From assembly GCF_030915465.1 (NCBI RefSeq), contig NZ_CP133267.1:1835001-1899000 (forward strand): a stretch of 64,000 nt of DNA, in the 5' to 3' direction. The position numbers and the translations under genes were made by a program. Shown here in pieces: positions 61,356-64,000 of the stretch; the stretch's first letter is position 1; each line of letters opens with the position of its first letter. A model generated the notes under the pieces. That model did not search any database and was not told the DNA's origin. It was given only the letters and a program-made list of their open reading frames with translations. The stretch is from Neobacillus sp. PS3-34 (GTDB taxonomy: Bacteria; Bacillota; Bacilli; Bacillales; Cytobacillaceae).

Positions 61356-62680
61356 TTATACTTCCATCGTTTCATTTATATGGTTCACAATCCGAACGGC
61401 TTTTCCTTCTGATCTCGGAATCGATTTTGGCTGAAGGATGTTAACATCCACCGAAATTAAACAATGGTTTTTTATTAGGTGGTGAATATGCTTTTTAAGT
61501 TCATTTATTTTTCCATGATTCATATCGCCGTGTATTTGATTAAAGAGTTCATCCGTCACTTCTACTTGCAGCTCTATATGCTGTAAACTCCCCCTTTTAA
61601 ATAAGTGAATCTGATAATGCGGTTCGATATCTTTTTCCAAAAGTAAAAAATGCTCGATTTCGGATGGAAATACATTGACTCCCCGAACAATCAGCATATC
61701 ATCTATTCGCCCTTTTACACGTGACATTCTAACTGTTGTTCGCCCGCATTTACACTTCTCTCTGTTAATAGAAGCAATATCTCCTGAACGATAGCGGATA
61801 ATCGGAAATGCTTCTTTGGTCAAACTGGTAAAGACCAGTTCCCCATCTTCCCCATCCGGAACCGGCTCTAACGTATTTGGATCAATTACTTCTACAATAA
61901 AGTGATCCTCGGCAATATGCAGGCCGTCCTGGGCTTCATGGCATTCCATCGAAACTCCAGGTCCCATAACCTCGCTTAAACCATAAATATCACATGCTTT
62001 TATATCCAGCTTTTGCTCTATTGTATTGCGCATTTCCTCTGACCAAGGCTCCGCTCCAAGTATTCCGAATTTCAGTGATGTCTCTTTGGGGTTCTTGCCC
62101 AGTTCCTCCATGCGCTCAGCTAAATTCAATAAATAAGAAGGGGTACAGCATATTACTGTGGGCTTAAAATCTTCAATAATCGTAATTTGCCGATCTGTAT
62201 TCCCCCTGAGACTGGTACCGTTACCATTCCGAGCTCTTCACTTCCATAATGGAGCCCGAGCCCGCCTGTAAATAACCCATAACCATATGCATTATGCAGC
62301 ATTTCTCCCGGCTGTCCACCGGAAATGGCAATTGCACGTGCTACAAGCTCGGACCAAATTTTAATATCGCTTTTTGTATACCCTACAACCGTTGCCTTTC
62401 CACTGGTACCTGATGAAGCATGAATGCGAATTAATTCGCTTTGGTTAACGGCAAATAAACCGAATGGATAGTGGTCTCTTAAATCTTTTTTTACCGTAAA
62501 AGGGAGTCTGGCAATGTCCCTGACGGATTGGATATCTTCGGGTTTTACATCCAGCTCATTAAACTTATTTTTATAAAATGGGACCTTATCATAAACTCTC
62601 TTAACGGTTTCTTGAAGTCGTTTCAATTGAAGTTGTTCCATCACCGCTTTGGAAGCGGTTTCAATTTCATGCATGATCAT
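61356..62680 (-). pseudogene. paaK: Phenylacetate--CoA ligase, frameshifted
   Basis: Repaired length about 441 residues, normal for PaaK. AMP-binding motif SSGTSGKATVVGYTKSDI and DLRDHYPFG lie in the first frame; GLSEVMGPGVSMEC, YRSGDIA and RGVNVFPSEIEHFL in the second. The frame breaks at the run of five G's (62202-62206): one more base restores GGNTDRQITIIEDFKPTVIC. Start ATG 62680 with AGGGGG 9 bases ahead. No other phenylacetate catabolism genes in the window, so it may serve another aryl acid. Confidence 0.88.
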
Positions 62681-62896
62681 ATACCAAATCCCCCTCATAA
62701 CCATTTTTGATAAGTAAAAGCAAATCAAATGTGACGATTTTTTCCCGATGCGTTACTTTTTCGTTCAGCTATTTACCCCTAAATTTAACTTGGAAATATT
62801 CGAATGTCAAATAATTTTTATAAAATTATTTATATTCAGAATTATAAAATTGGGAGGATACTAATTACAGATCCTTGTTTGTAAAATTTGCATTTA

Positions 62897-62930
62897 TAAA
62901 AAGCTGCCGAGGGTTTCCCGGCAGCTTTTT
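62897..62930. terminator. Terminator downstream of the ABC permease
   Basis: AAAAAGCTGCCG/CGGCAGCTTTTT 12-bp perfect stem with T tracts both ways. Confidence 0.85.
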
Positions 62931-62980
62931 CCTGTTTGTTAGTGATTTTTCCTTTAAATTAGACGAGCAATTCAAATTGC

Positions 62981-63984
62981 TCAATGCTGCTGTTTGTAAT
63001 AAGTAATGGCCAGGGCAAAGGCGAGAACGGCTCCTTTTACGATGTCCATTGCGTAATACGGAACGGACATCATGACGAGCCCGTTTTGCAAAATGCCGAT
63101 TAGCACGGCCCGACAAACGTCCCAATGGCATTCGGTTTTCCTGAACCCAAAACGGAAAAGCCAATGAATGCTGCCGCGACGGAATCCATTAAATAGGGGG
63201 AACCAGCGTTAATTTCCGCTGTCATCACACGGGAGGCAAGGACAATGCCTCCGATTGAAGAAAATAAGGCAGACAATAGATAGGCTAAGGTTTTATAGCG
63301 GTTAACCGGAATTCCCGATAGCCTCGCCGCCTCCTTATTTCCGCCAATCACATACATATAACGCCCATGCTTCGTATAGGTCAAAAAGACATGCACGGTG
63401 AGAACGGCAACGGCCATGATGATAATAATCCATGGTACCTGGCCGATTTTCGCAAAAATCCTGCTGATCAATCCGGCGGATGTGCTGCCATCGGGCATGA
63501 TCATATTTTCTGAAATGGTTGCTCCCTTCGTATAGGTAAGCGCAGTTCCCTGGATAATAAACATCATCGCCAGAGTCATCAGCATATCCGGTATCCGAAG
63601 TTTCAGGATCATAAATGAATTGATTGCCCCGACTACGAGGGAAGCAACGACTGCTGCAAAAATTGCAATAAGGGTATTCTCGGAGAACCAGACAAACATC
63701 GAAATAACAATCGCATTGGATAAAGATGCAACAGAACCTGCAGACAGGTCGAAGCCATCAACAGATAATGAAATGGTTATGCCAATCGCGATAATGGTTA
63801 CAATCGAAATCGATCTTAAAATATTGATAATATTGTCTCCTTGTACAAAGGAAGGGTTTGCCGATGAGAAAATGATAATCAGGACAAAAATGGTTAATAT
63901 CGTGCCGAATTTATATAAAAACTGAAACAATTCGAACGTTTTCTTTGGCGGAGCGTCGTTCTGAAAAGGAATTTTTGCTTCCAT
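62981..63984 (-). pseudogene. Sugar ABC transporter permease (RbsC-like), frameshifted
   Basis: Repaired length about 334 residues, with eight to ten helices. Family motifs: GITISLSVDGFDLSAGSVAS (near residue 70), MLMTLAMMFIIQGTALTYTK, GRYMYVIGGNKEAARLSGIP (the EAA-like loop) and SPYLMDSVAAAFIGFSVLG. The frame breaks near 63111, where minus-strand GTCGGGCCG needs one more G to continue GAVLIGILQNGLVMMSV and end at 62983-62981. It would work with an ATPase and a solute-binding protein, which must lie beyond the window edge. Confidence 0.87.
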
Positions 63985-64000
63985 CCTATCTGCCTCCTGT

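Overview
The window is low-GC DNA from an endospore-forming Bacillaceae (Bacillus sensu lato). The signs are purine-rich Shine-Dalgarno sites on almost every gene, two T-box leaders on aminoacyl-tRNA synthetase genes, CcpA-type regulation, KinB-like sporulation kinases, and many spore-coat proteins (Coat F, CotG-like Ser/Arg, CotY/CotZ, and a family of SPOCS/CsxC-like proteins). I cannot name the species. No rRNA, tRNA, CRISPR array, phage module or transposase gene was seen.

Layout. 0-9 kb: end of a dicarboxylate symporter, a ureI-like/nupC pair behind a cre site, a very large GH18-deacetylase-glycosyltransferase protein preceded by a DUF2062 gene, a Thr-rich repeat protein and an ankyrin protein. 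9.5-19.5 kb: ileS with a T-box, a 2OG-Fe(II) oxygenase, Coat F genes, a LigB-type dioxygenase, a zone of MITE-like repeats and a Ser/Arg-rich coat gene. 19.9-24.8 kb: small and decayed genes (radical SAM, TPR, desaturase) and an ECF sigma factor. 25-34 kb: a GntR/ABC operon, a DUF3231 protein, an RsbR-type STAS protein, a DUF2157/GDYXXLXY pair and a GNAT enzyme. 34-42 kb: pssA, argS with a T-box, and two tandem KinB-like kinases. 42-51 kb: a PAS-GGDEF-EAL protein, a ribA-ribD-HAD operon, a sugar isomerase-like protein, a PAS kinase and a VanW lipoprotein. 51.8-53.4 kb: an MFS efflux pump. 53.5-61.1 kb: a spore-surface island holding a His/Ser-repeat CotZ-type protein, a ParM/Alp-like actin with a small partner, and four SPOCS-like paralogues, one with a long Ser/Glu/His repeat. 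61.3-64 kb: phenylacetate-CoA ligase and a sugar ABC permease.

Two features dominate interpretation. First, at least 12 genes carry single-base frameshifts, mostly in homopolymer runs and including argS. Either the assembly has residual indel errors or the lineage is losing genes, so I annotate these as full-length loci with the break marked. Second, the intergenic DNA is rich in repeats: four copies of a palindromic MITE-like element with two alternative sets of ends, a nested inverted-repeat element, two long tandem arrays that share a 146-bp step, an inverted pair of ~90-bp repeats, and two families of near-identical hairpin terminators.

The most attractive biology is the spore-surface island with its embedded actin segregation-like pair. 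Next come the minimal ribA-ribD-phosphatase operon, which would stop at 5-amino-6-ribitylaminouracil, the hairpin separating Shine-Dalgarno and start codon in front of the ureI-like gene, and the tandem array of TGTWGATAA motifs that resemble DnaA boxes.
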